NCBI GenBank assembly: GCA_019055375.1
Contig: JAHQIW010002266.1
Coordinates: 558,001-622,000 of the forward strand
Source of the DNA: Parelaphostrongylus tenuis
Taxonomy: Eukaryota; Nematoda; Chromadorea; Rhabditida; Metastrongylidae
Direction of reading: 5' to 3'
DNA length: 64,000 nucleotides
Shown here: in pieces, positions 53,795 through 64,000 of the stretch
How the letters are laid out: the number at the start of each line of letters is the position of its first letter
How positions within the stretch are numbered: the stretch's first letter is position 1
Notes under the pieces: generated by a model
Databases searched by the model: none
What the model was told of the DNA's origin: nothing
What the model saw: only the letters and a program-made list of their open reading frames with translations
Made by a program: the position numbers and the translations under genes

Positions 53795-56700
53795 GTTTAT
53801 TAGATCTTTTGACAGTATTTTCTTCCACTCATTGGCCTACACACCAAGAAAAGGTTGATCAAAGTCGAATATCTACAGCCACTCATTCAATTCGATGTGG
53901 ACCCTTTCCATGTGATGTGGATGTGTTTCCCTTATTCGAAAAGGAAATGCTTATTCTAAACAATGGGCTCTATTCTCTGTACTGAAAAATCTATCACATC
54001 GATATCTCGTGACCTGATGATAAGAATTTGATATGATATGCAGCCTAAAAGAGCTTAAAAATTAGAGCGAAATTAGACTGTTTTGATATTGCGGACGCGG
54101 AGCAAGAGAAAAAAAAAGTTCCCACAATGTGCTATTGTGTTGTCCTAAAGTTAATAACGTCCTCTCCAACTTGTGATTTGATCACCTCTTTCCAGCTGTC
54201 TCGCCGTGCCATTTAGCGGTCACTGAGTTGCAGTATAGCTTATCGCGAGCATCTGAAGTTCGAGGATAGTTATGCGAATCTCTTTGAACAAGTCTTTATC
54301 AAAAGCATTCACGGGTCTTTTTCATCAAAGGGTGGTTTGTTAACTTGAATCTACGTTCTTTTCCGTGATGGAAGCAGTTTTTTCGAGTATCTATTGAAGC
54401 GTGAGCGAAAGTAAATGCAATCGATTTAACTATCACATTGTTCCAAAAAAGTCCCCATATTCTATTAGAATAGTGTAACAATAAGTTGTTACTGAGAAGT
54501 GTTTTTATGTCAATTTTTTATTATTACTGCCACATCACTGCGCAGTTGAAAAGCATAATTGCAGTTTTTAATATCTAAGATACTATTCATATTATTATAC
54601 TATTACCTATTCAGGAGAGGAGCGGTGATGATGCTTGTGAACATTGCCGACGAAGGCACAATGACGTTGGATGAACGCTTTCTAGTAGACTTCGGGTCTG
54701 TAGAAGGAGGCCCTTATCTTGCCCACGAAATGCGTTACCCTGGCGGCGACTGCACTTCAGACATTTGGATTTAGGTCAAACATTTTTTGTAATAACTTTG
54801 CTAATATTCCTTCAATACGAATCAATTTCGCTTTCTACATAATAAACTGTGCTGGAGTACATCTGATAATGATATATGCTGTAGTGGCGCGCCTAGCAAC
54901 AAGTACTCTGCAATAAACATGAAGTTATTGGTTTGATTCAACGACATGGACTCTGCCAACTCTTTATTCGTTCTGAGGTCAACAAATTGAAGCCGACCTC
55001 GTCTGGGGCGATAAAATACAGTGATGCGTCAATAGGTCAACGTAAGTTATTACATAATACAAACATGCATTCGATCTTTGTTACATAACCAACACATACA
55101 CGACCGAGTGAAGCTGGCGTCTCACGCCTTTGCCATAGTATATAGAAGTTTTATGCCAACAATTTCTTTATTCCCCGTATCAAGTGCCAATCATAAATCG
55201 AATAGCAAGATTGGGTCATGAAAAGCTGTTGTCCACAATCGGTAATCTATAGAAAACGTCTTCAAGCAGGATAAGTTGTGAGGGAAGCTTACTCTCGTTG
55301 AAGAGGGTGTGAAAGCACTTTTTTACAAGTGATGCATACTAGTATGGAGTCCTTTGGAACACTCTAGCAATATTTTTTCGCAACGGCTCCATTTAGTCCT
55401 CACACTTATAATATGCACTACAGCTTTCGCTCTGCTTCGTGTTCTCAGCTTTAATTGCCAAGAGGCGACGTGTATCACCTGAGGTACACAATTGTTTGAA
55501 GGCCTTTCTCGCTGAGCAAAACTTTCCTGTTAAACACTCATCATTATTCATTCATTTTTCCAATCTTTCGAGAGCTTAAATCATGCAATTTCAACAGTAT
55601 ATTTGGTTTTTGAAATAGCCTCTTTGCTGCGTTGTAGCAGCGAAAATGAGTTATAATTCACACTTAGTTTAATTTATTTGCTCAGCTGAGACTTATATAT
55701 GGATCTTTGCCAAACTCTTACTTATCATTTGATCGCTTCCAAATATCGTAAATTTCGATGCTACAGTTGATTTTATGAAAGGTAATCATAAAGCGCTGTA
55801 AGAGTGGAAAGAAGATTATGCTTCACACTCAAAGTTTTTTTGTACATAAAAGGCACGTTAAAGATGTGATCGTGCAAAGGAAACCATGAACTATCAGAGT
55901 AACACAAAAACCTAGGGTTTTACTTTTCAAATCGGAAAGAACCGTAATTGAATAACGAAAATCGCGCGCCTCTTGCCAGATACGCTATGCGATCGATCAA
56001 CTGCCGCCCCTAAAAAGTTAAGATTCCACAAATCGTCTCAATTCCTTTGAACCTCTGCGTTGCTTTTCGATTAGATGCGAAACCGACGATATTGGAGAAC
56101 TTGCCTCCTATTCATTGCATAAGTGGACCTACATCGTTAAATTCAGAAAATGAATCTGCTTTGTACATAAAAAAGAAGCGTCTAAACCAGAGGAACAGAG
56201 TTGCACGTATTACTTGCTAGGACTTTTTGCAGAATGTCGTAAGCTGTCATTTGATCATTTTATCTAAGAAAAGCTTTCATTGGATGTAGGTTGCAATCAC
56301 CTGCGGTTTGATGACATGGAGGATAGAACTGTGCCGTGAACTACATAGTAACGCCCTGCATAAAGATTTTAGTGGCATACCTCTTCTCCTTCCATTGTAA
56401 CATTATTACCTTATTCCGATTCCACTGGGCTGCCAATTGCGCACTACCGAGTATCGTTCATCATTAGTTCCATAAACAATTCACAACTATCTCTCGGCTC
56501 CGTGCACCAGTCTTCTACAATGTCAGTTTCCTTATTGTCATCCTCGATGAAACGTAAATCGAGGGCGAAGTTGAAATTTCTTGTCAGTTGATTTTAGCTC
56601 GAACGATTAATTTTGATTCTTTATCGTTAAATATTCCACTGGAAATAAGAAAATTCACTGTAAACAGAAAAGTGAAGGTATCAGAATAGAAGTGCTTTCA

Positions 56701-59700
56701 AGAATCCTTTTGTAAGTTTGAAGACAGTCGAGTTATCTGTTCTCTCATTACTGCACAATTATGGTCGAAAAAGGGGTCGAACTTTCCTCATTATTTCATA
56801 GAGTCTCTTCTACTAAACCTATCCATCACCACCCTACATAATTAATGGCTCGGCGCAAGAGTCCAACGAGAAATTTGATGGGCTTTTGAAAGTAATCACG
56901 TGTTTAATGCAAATTTGTATGCTAGCACTCACTAATCTACGATACTCGGAAAGATGGAGATAAAGAAATAAACCATCGAAGAAGACTTTTGTAGATTTTA
57001 CCAAATTAAGACATATAGTTGACGATACCAAAATTATAAATCGCATCTATTAATCTTGTTTACAAATAAGGTGTGCGCTCCTTTATGTGTTATATTGCAC
57101 TACATGTTTCCAAGGAGCGCTCAGTTCCCATCCCGATGATCCTTCGCTGAAGTTTTGAAAGCAGTTTTCATAAGGTTTTGTTTAGGACTGAAATCTTTAC
57201 CAATGTAATAAAAAGATTTTTTACAGTCGAAGGATTGGTCAAGCTGATTGGAGTTGAATCAAATACGATATATAAAACACCGTGTTTGAATTATGCTTCA
57301 TTCGAAAAATGGTATATTTTGATTTAGATATCACAGCATGCAAGTATTTCAAGCAATTGGCGCTATTACAGGGATTCGATTAGACAATGGTATAATATTA
57401 TAACACATGCTACATCACCAAACTATTGTAAAAAATTTGAACCTTCAAAAGTTCTTACCTGCCGGCGAAACAATTCATTGTCATGCTCGTCTTCACCTCG
57501 TCGTAGCCATTCTCGAGTTCTAATTATTCGGAAGCAACCCTCAAGAAATTTTAACCCCAGAAATAAAGGTGATTAACGAACAATACAGAAGTTAAGAAGA
57601 CATTTAATGTTACATAATATAGCACCAATTGCAAGCTCGGCAGTCTCTTTGCAGTCGCATTTCTTGTAGATGTAGTATATTCAGTACATTTCAGATATGT
57701 TTGGGTTCCATAGAACTAAGTCGTTGACCAATTAATAATGGTCACTCAGGATTCCACTGTCATAAAGCATGTAATCTACTATTACAACAGGACAGAACTT
57801 ATAGGCAACATGGACAGAAGCGTTTCAATGAAAGAGTACACATCACATAGAAAAGTCTCAGAGACGACATCTACTAATTTCTTTCTTCATATTAAACGAC
57901 AGTGTTATAACTGACATCTCTTTGAGGACCAGTGTTGATAGACAGGCGACGTCATCCCTTCGCTTGCGTGACAATCAGTCAAGCGGCTCTGCATATCTGT
58001 GCATGTGTGTTGGCTGTTTGCCTGCCCTCCCCCGAGATGCGACGCCGCCATACAGTAGCTGAGTGAGATTTGACGTCGAGTGATGAGTATCAAAATGACT
58101 CCTTTGGTTCTCAGAAGGATATAATAATCGCAGTCACCAACTACAGCTCCAAGTGCCACTAGCATCTAACCAATCAGTAGAGGGTTGATTGCTCATATAT
58201 TCATTCTCACAACTATCTCTATCTGAAGCTGAAACAGTTGACCACAGGCGTGCTGCTCAGTAGTTGTCATATCGACGCTTATAAACTGATGGATTACGTA
58301 ACAGATTCATAAGTTCGGGACAACGAGCACAATTCTCCATCCACGCATGTATCTCCGCTCTCAAGTACTACTTTTGGAATTCGCCCCAATGAAATTTGGT
58401 GCTTAGATAGTGGAAGCCGAATGCTAAGGAGACGATTTCGCGATGAAGAGCTGGAATATTATGGAGAGACTTCTCCTGAGGTATTTGTGATAAATTAAAT
58501 GCATATGTGTCATAAAAGTTCCCACCTTTCAATTCATGCAATAGATCTATGAGATATTACTTTTCATCATCGCTTACCATACATTTTTCGATGATGTTGT
58601 AAAAGTGTAGTTTTAAAACACATTTCCTTGAAGTTCTGGAGAACCATTTTCAGCAGGTAATCGAAATAAGCCCCTGTAAAGTTCACATTCATCGAATGAT
58701 AGAGTACTTTTTGGAATATCCATTTTTTTTCAGCCCATACTTTCTAAAACATCTTACTGATGTTGTAAAAAAAAATCTTATGCTGACAATACTTATTCGA
58801 CAATCAACATCTTCTACAGTCACTAGCTGTGAGCAACCCTATCTTCATTTACACATTAGCACCGGTTAACTCTTTAACCTTTTGTACCAAGTCTGTACCT
58901 CTTTCAAGCATTAAGCAGTTGCTACTTCTCAAAATAATCTGTAATTATTACAGCGACATAAAATATAAATTTCTCACTGGTACTATACATTACACAGATG
59001 AAATGCCCCAAAACGCTTACCAATGCAATTCAGATGCGAAGTGTTGCAACACTCCAATAAAACAAGCTTCCTACAATAGTTGACCTCGTAAGTACGCTCT
59101 TGTGAGGGCATAAAGCATTTTCCTCCCCTACCGCCTTCCTATAGCATTCTATACAACATTAAAATTTTGGTGTACTCGGCGAGGTCGTTTTATTGGGTCA
59201 ACAAGAAATTTCCCAGACCTTTTCGTTTTTGTTTATAATTTTCTATGCAACTTAATTTTTGCTTTAAATGTCGTTTAGAACAGTTTCTTTCGATTATTTT
59301 GATATATAACACTTATGCATTTGTTCTGAGATGGAAATGTCCCGAGAGCAAAAATGATTGTTGATGCCACACGAGTGTCGCTTGGCTTCAAGTGTCGTTG
59401 AGTTGCCGCCGGATTAACATGACCTGGAGTGACGAACAGTCGAGAGAACTGCAGTTTCTAATCGTTTCAATAGATCCAAGGCTGGAAATAGAGATTTGAC
59501 TTATAAGCAAGGAGATGCCTACCTACAAAAACTTGACCGGCAAGTTGTTTGACTGTAATTGAGACGCCTCCGTCGTTGATAACTCGTACGCTGGCCGACG
59601 ATTTTGAATTATGAAATTATCGCAAGAGGGAGAGGAAGTGGTTGAAGTTGAAGGGAGATATTCTGATTGATCATTTAATGTTATTATTAATTGAAGAAAA

Positions 59701-59930
59701 GGGACAAAGTTGTACAAAAGCGAAAAAGTCCGCAAAATTTCTTGCCAACTCATTAAGATCCTCGTGGATGAGATTCTGAACATTCTACGACACTAGTGAA
59801 AAAGTGCAGTCTAATTCAATTTCTAGACCCTTATTTTTAGTAATTCAGAGGTTCTTAGTCAAATTGTGCATTAAGGAGTTTTTCGCAACATGTACGTTTT
59901 ACGCTTTACAATAGTATGTAAGTACTTCAT
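53795..59930. other. no gene recognised; long AT-rich stretch
   Basis: All frames are under about 90 codons and show no domain, signal peptide or paralogue. It is possible that small exons of a host gene lie here, but nothing supports a particular model. Confidence 0.35.
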
Positions 59931-59934
59931 TTTA

Positions 59935-60338
59935 TTTGACCGCCACTTGCGGTGGTATGACATTACAATATACCCAATAATGTAGAGTGATCTGCAAAAA
60001 CGTTAACGTCAGGAGAGATTCGAACCCAGATTTCACTCTGTCCCGAAGCGCGTGCTGAAACGTTGCATTACCTACGCCCGTTTGACACCACTTTCTCTAC
60101 GCTACAACACGTTACCTGTCAGCAGCCAACAGTCAACGGACTGGTGTGGGTAGTCGTTATCGACATTGAACCCACTTATGCTGACAGATATCGGGTATTA
60201 ATAATCAGTCAGAATTCATTTTATTTGACTGCCACTTGCGGTCCGCTGACGGTTGGCTGTTAACAGATAACGTGACATAACATAGAAAGAGTGGTGTCAA
60301 AACGGGCGTCGGTAGTGCAACGGTTAGCACGCGCTCCC
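59935..60338. repeat. SINE-like fold-back: two tRNA-like copies in opposite orientation
   Basis: A minus-oriented head (60000-60090, ATTCGAACCCAGATTTCACTC) and a plus-oriented head (60303-60338, GGGCGTCGGTAGTGCAACGG) form arms 60042-60137 and 60245-60338 of an imperfect inverted repeat. The CCGCCACTTGCGG hairpin end occurs at about 59940 and again at 60228. Confidence 0.7.
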
Positions 60339-60484
60339 AATAAAGTTTGCAAAGAATTCACCCTTTTAGCATGTAATTCATTAGGCCGTTCCGTAAGTTT
60401 TGACTTATAGTATTAAGCCCCAAATTTATTAACCAGAACTAACCAAAACTACATGATTTTAAGATCGTTCATTGCAGACACTTC

Positions 60485-60640
60485 GGTATTCAACTTGTCT
60501 CTACCTGCTTTGAGGTGGACCTGTCGTGGAAACAAACTCTCTTGCTACTCATGCACAAATAGCGAGCAGAGGGGAATTCTAGTAAAGAGGCGTTCAAGAT
60601 TCATGGAGTTTGGGACCATGATACGGTTGCAGAAAAGACG
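60485..60640 (+). pseudogene. exon-like segment, inverted pair member 1
   Basis: The translation NLSLPALRWTCRGNKLSCYS, CTNSEQRGILVKRRSRFMEF aligns with the minus-strand translation at 60700-60870 (NLPILALRWSY ... YSCMNDAWEKILMKRRARLIEF). A TTCATTGCAG acceptor lies just before it. The SCYSC pair recalls three-finger (Ly6-like) proteins of nematodes, but the evidence is too thin to assign a family. Confidence 0.3.
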
Positions 60641-60699
60641 GCTAGGATGTGGTTGGTGAACTTCGAAGTGAGAGAGCAGTCTGGGGGATCAAATCGCGC

Positions 60700-60870
60700 T
60701 CGGGCCGTCCATAGAAAACTCTATTAATCTTGCGCGCCGCTTCATTAGTATTTTCTCCCAAGCGTCATTCATGCATGAGTAGCGAGAGAATTGAATTTGA
60801 GAGAGAAGAGAATAGCTCCATCTCAAAGCAAGTATAGGCAAATTGCATGCCAAAATGTTCGTAAGAAAAT
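60700..60870 (-). pseudogene. exon-like segment, inverted pair member 2
   Basis: Opposite-strand counterpart of 60485-60640, similar at both DNA level (GCTTTGAG(G/A)TGGA, GCTACTCATGCA) and protein level. The two form a loose hairpin with a spacer of about 60 bases. Confidence 0.3.
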
Positions 60871-61077
60871 GTGCAATTGCTAAATCTCGTTGACGTGGAA
60901 CAACAGCTAACATAACACACTGTCGGGGTGGTGCCGCATAAAGACATATGTGAACCTAAACTGTGGGCCCTTGGTATACCAAAATAGTAAGCAAATGAGC
61001 TCCCTGAAATGCGCTTATACATTCTCGCAATGAGTTCTTCCTGAATCCATGATTATCTGACTTTTCCTCGGGTACCA

Positions 61078-62120
61078 CTATCACCTGGCACCTGTGGGCC
61101 CGTTGATCGTCTAGTGACGCGGACACCAACCATTCCTTTGCAAACATTGAGGGGTCTTTCGGCCCCTCAAGGTGTCCGCCATTTCGGACGGCCACGAAGA
61201 TTGATGCGTCCTTAGTTGATTCCCGATTACTCAGAAGTTTCAAAGAAACACCGACTTCACTAAATAATGGAATGGCTTGAGGAAAGTTTTATGAGGACAA
61301 ATTAAGCAAAATCGTCGCCATGCTTTCGTCTAGTTTCAGTTTTTGCGTAAAGATCTCCATGATGGCCTCGAAGAATGTATGCTCTCCTCTGAAAATTTGC
61401 CTCAGTTTTATAAAACCCTTCGACTTTTCTTCGAAGTTCTGCCAAACTCACATTTTTAGAAACTCTAGCAAATCTCGTATACGTGTGTGTTTCAAAAACA
61501 CTTTTTATCTCGCTGTTATTGGCAGAGTGGAATAGGTGGCATCTTCTTGTCTCAGCGAGGCTTATGATGTCATACCTTATCCTTTTACCTGCGGTATTGG
61601 GGTTTTCTATGAAGAATTTGCATTGGGTACATGTGCGTTATACATACATATGTTGGCCTTAGTCCAATGTTAATTTGGCAGTTTAGAATGGCCCTAAGAG
61701 TCTAGCAGCTTCTCTACACTAGTCCTTTCTAACGCTACCGTATCGAAGACTCTTTGAGTGTCTCGAGAAGAGGGCCTGATTTATTTTTTGATTCATTTTG
61801 TTTATCCCCAACGTATAGTTTACTGAGCACTGAACGTGGGGTAGACAAGGTGAATACTTACAGGTAGCCTGCCTGTCTTTTTGGAAGTACAGGAAGGAGC
61901 TTAATTCTTGAAGGTGACTTCTAACCGTTTCCCACATACTTCCCATCAGCTTCAATGCGCTTGATTACAGGCTTTTGACCAGTCTGACCCTTGGGAAAAG
62001 TATGATGATTTGGCGTTGGAGAGTTACGGAGTCCTTATTCTAAAACAGCCGTTCCGAAACTGCACGTGCCCTCATGACAACCAGGACAATTATTCCTCAC
62101 TGAGAGAGATCCGTAATTTT
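61078..62120 (-). pseudogene. degenerate RTE LINE with internal deletion
   Basis: The right part (about 61660-62120) parallels the 5' region of the RTE at 52.5-52.95 kb: CCAACGT(G/A)TAG, GAAG.ACAGGAAGGAGCTTA, TTGATTACAGGCTTTTG(A/G)CC, CGTGCCCTC. The middle (61340-61440) matches its endonuclease DNA (AAGAATGTATG.TC.TCTCTGAA). The left end (61078-61115) matches the 3' tail (TATCACCTG, CCCGTTGATCGTC). The RT region is absent. Confidence 0.75.
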
Positions 62121-62714
62121 CATACCACTAACATAAACAATTCGAATTGAACCATACACTTGAACAAATTGTGCAGAAAGAATAACTCATTGTGAAAGAA
62201 GCGACTGGAGTCTCATCAGGGGCAGGTGGTGGGTCATATAGCTTTTATATACTGATGCTCTCCAAAACATCTGCATCTTATGAAAATAAAACTATCTAGA
62301 GCGGCGTGAAATGGATGAGGTGCACTAAATTGTCCTCAGATCAGTGAACTGAAGCACGATAAGCGCTGAAGGTGGTAGGCATGTCCATCGACTGAAGTCG
62401 CCAGGATCAATAATGTTTGAAGCACAGAAGTGGATGACAAAAAATTAGTAAGTATAAAACGTAAGAGAACGTCAGAGGTGTCTATTTTATAATCATTTAA
62501 GGTCCCACCCTTTGAAATATCATATCAATAGAAGCAGGTTGGAAGCTATTAACATCTGTCATCTGATAGTGTACAGTATCATTTTTGACAAACTATTCAT
62601 GGCTTTCTAATTCACAATTACTGTGATGACTTTTGAATTTTGTATTGGGAAGAAAGTTTTGGAGCAAATCGGAAATTTATGATGAATCCCAAACAAAACC
62701 AGTAATAACTATTC

Positions 62715-63250
62715 TTCAATAAAAAGGTTACCATCCTTTTCTACGACTTCCTGCCATTGGTGAGCCAAGTTTCGGATCCGGGTCCCCTTCCAAGATCAGT
62801 TGTTCAGTGGATTGTTAAGCAGATGGCGGCAACTTCGACTCTTTTGGCGGCTTGTGCTTCAGTGAGTTCGTGCGGATCTTGTCGTGGCTTCTTGTGGACA
62901 AAGTTAAACTAGTGGTGAAGAGTTAGCATAGTTGTATGATAAACAATAAGTTCAGTTGCCAATCGTGAACACTTGACGACGATTCATCTTCCAGAGCAGC
63001 AATCAAATCTTCGTTGTTCAACTTTGTTGGACCTCCTGAACGAGGCTTGTCTTCGAGGTCAAAATCTCCGGCACTGAGAAGCATGGAAACCAGCGTCCAG
63101 CAGCAGATTTGATTGTTTTGCATGCCCTTCAACGTCGTTGATATCACCGACTGCAGTTCGTTGTGAAAGACCCTTTCTCCAATAAGTACGTAATAAAACA
63201 CGAACTTCGAATGTATCGCTCGACATGACGGAAGCTTGTAACTAAGTGAA
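62715..63250 (-). pseudogene. mariner transposase remnant with internal deletion
   Basis: On the minus strand the N-terminal part shows FEVRVLLRTYWRKGL-like sequence and FDLEDKPRSGGPTKLNNEDL, the conserved linker and second DNA-binding helix of mariner transposases. The far end carries HQWQEVVEKDGNLFIEE, the C-terminus. The catalytic middle is mostly missing. Frames are broken. Confidence 0.72.
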
Positions 63251-63261
63251 AATAAAGACAA

Positions 63262-64000
63262 ATAATATGTCGATTAGTGGCAAAATCTCACACAAGAAAC
63301 TGTAATATTCCTATGATATGCATGGGATTATCTATCTCATTATACTACTTCCGAGCAACAGTCGCTTGAATAATTCTACTGATTATGTGTTAAGTGTGCC
63401 TGTGCCTATAAGTGAATTGTTCTCGATATAAAGTCTAGACAAAAATTAAGACAGAGATATCAATAGACATATGTAAGACGGGTGAGAATGTTCAACAAAT
63501 GTTGGAGTTATGCTTTTTTCCGCTAGTGTTGCTTTTGTAATGAAGAGTTAAGATTTTCGAAACACATAAGTGTTTTGTTCTACTTAAAAGTAGCTATATA
63601 GGCTACTACAGTGATATACTACTTTATAATGATATTATAAATTTCATATATTCTAGATTCTGCCACAGAAGTGTTACATTCTTGTTGAAGCGCATGAACG
63701 CCAACAGCCATTCGCACCGCCAAACCGTCCACAAGCAGAAAATGGCGGCCGTCTCGAAAGTGTTTGGATTTTTACGACAGCATGACTCACATACATGTGG
63801 CCCTTTATTTGGGCGTATTTTTCAGGCGCGATTCTTGTGTGAATCACAATCAGTTGATTGTTTACTGTTCAATAAAGAAGAGGTGAATCGGCTACTTGAG
63901 ATTATCGATCGACTGATCATTCGCTTCCTTTGTTTCGCTTTAGAAAAAACCAGGAAAAAGACAGGCTTTGTTTTCAATTCAATAAATTGGCGATTATACT
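63262..64000. other. no gene recognised at the right edge
   Basis: AT-rich, with no convincing frame. A short GC-richer patch (63700-63760) contains ATGGCGGCCGTC but does not form a usable frame. Confidence 0.35.

Overview
The window looks like gene-poor, AT-rich, repeat-dense DNA from a parasitic roundworm, most likely clade V (strongylid or hookworm-like). This is an inference. It rests on nematode-style BEL/Pao, RTE and mariner elements, nematode 3' splice acceptors (TTTCAG, TTCCAG) a few bases before the start codons of two small secreted glycine-rich proteins, and dinucleotide (TA)n tracts. No bacterial-style operons, rRNA or CRISPR are seen. I found only two convincing host genes (14.3-14.8 kb and 42.5-42.9 kb, both on the minus strand). 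A few further exon-like fragments may belong to host genes that cannot be assembled here.

Layout: 0.5-0.8 kb, tRNA-derived SINE-like repeat with a long terminal palindrome. 2.4 kb, a textbook hammerhead ribozyme (HHR). 3.2 kb, old SINE. 3.8-9.5 kb, a decayed BEL/Pao retrotransposon whose primer-binding site matches the 3' end of tRNA-Gly and whose integrase end was lost in a deletion running into the 3' LTR. 14.3 kb, glycine-rich secreted protein. 15.8-16.3 kb, mariner remnant. 17.6-19.1 kb, a cluster of HHR-bearing repeat units. 19.1-19.5 kb, a SINE with 15-bp target duplications. 20.2-21.3 kb, Penelope-like element (PLE) with reverse-transcriptase end, GIY-YIG endonuclease and HHR. 24-25.5 kb, Gly/Tyr-rich remnants and an 86-bp inverted repeat around a tRNA-like repeat. 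30.5-31.2 kb, RTE remnant next to a Tc1/mariner remnant. 35.0-36.2 kb, second PLE on the minus strand with HHR-bearing ends on both sides. 40.5-41.5 kb, HHR fold-back unit, PLE scrap and mariner deletion derivative. 42.5 kb, second glycine-rich gene. 47.4-48.1 kb, tandem array of about 270-bp units, each with an HHR. 49.6-52.9 kb, nearly complete RTE-type LINE with a His in place of a catalytic Asp. 53.0-53.8 kb, mariner and PLE fragments. 60-63.3 kb, SINE fold-back, inverted exon pair, degenerate RTE and mariner remnants. The rest is AT-rich DNA in which I see no gene.

The most notable system is the density of hammerhead ribozymes: about eleven complete or decayed copies in 64 kb, in at least three sequence families. 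One is a retrozyme-like tandem array (47.4-48.1 kb), one is the PLE terminal type (CUGAAGA core), one is a type with a CACGUG stem III in tandem or inverted units, plus one isolated copy at 2.4 kb. PLEs and retrozymes are known to use HHRs to process RNA. Here autonomous PLE pieces lie alongside short non-coding HHR units, which fits a partnership in which PLE proteins mobilise the small circular or linear HHR RNAs. That partnership is inference; the motifs themselves are directly visible.
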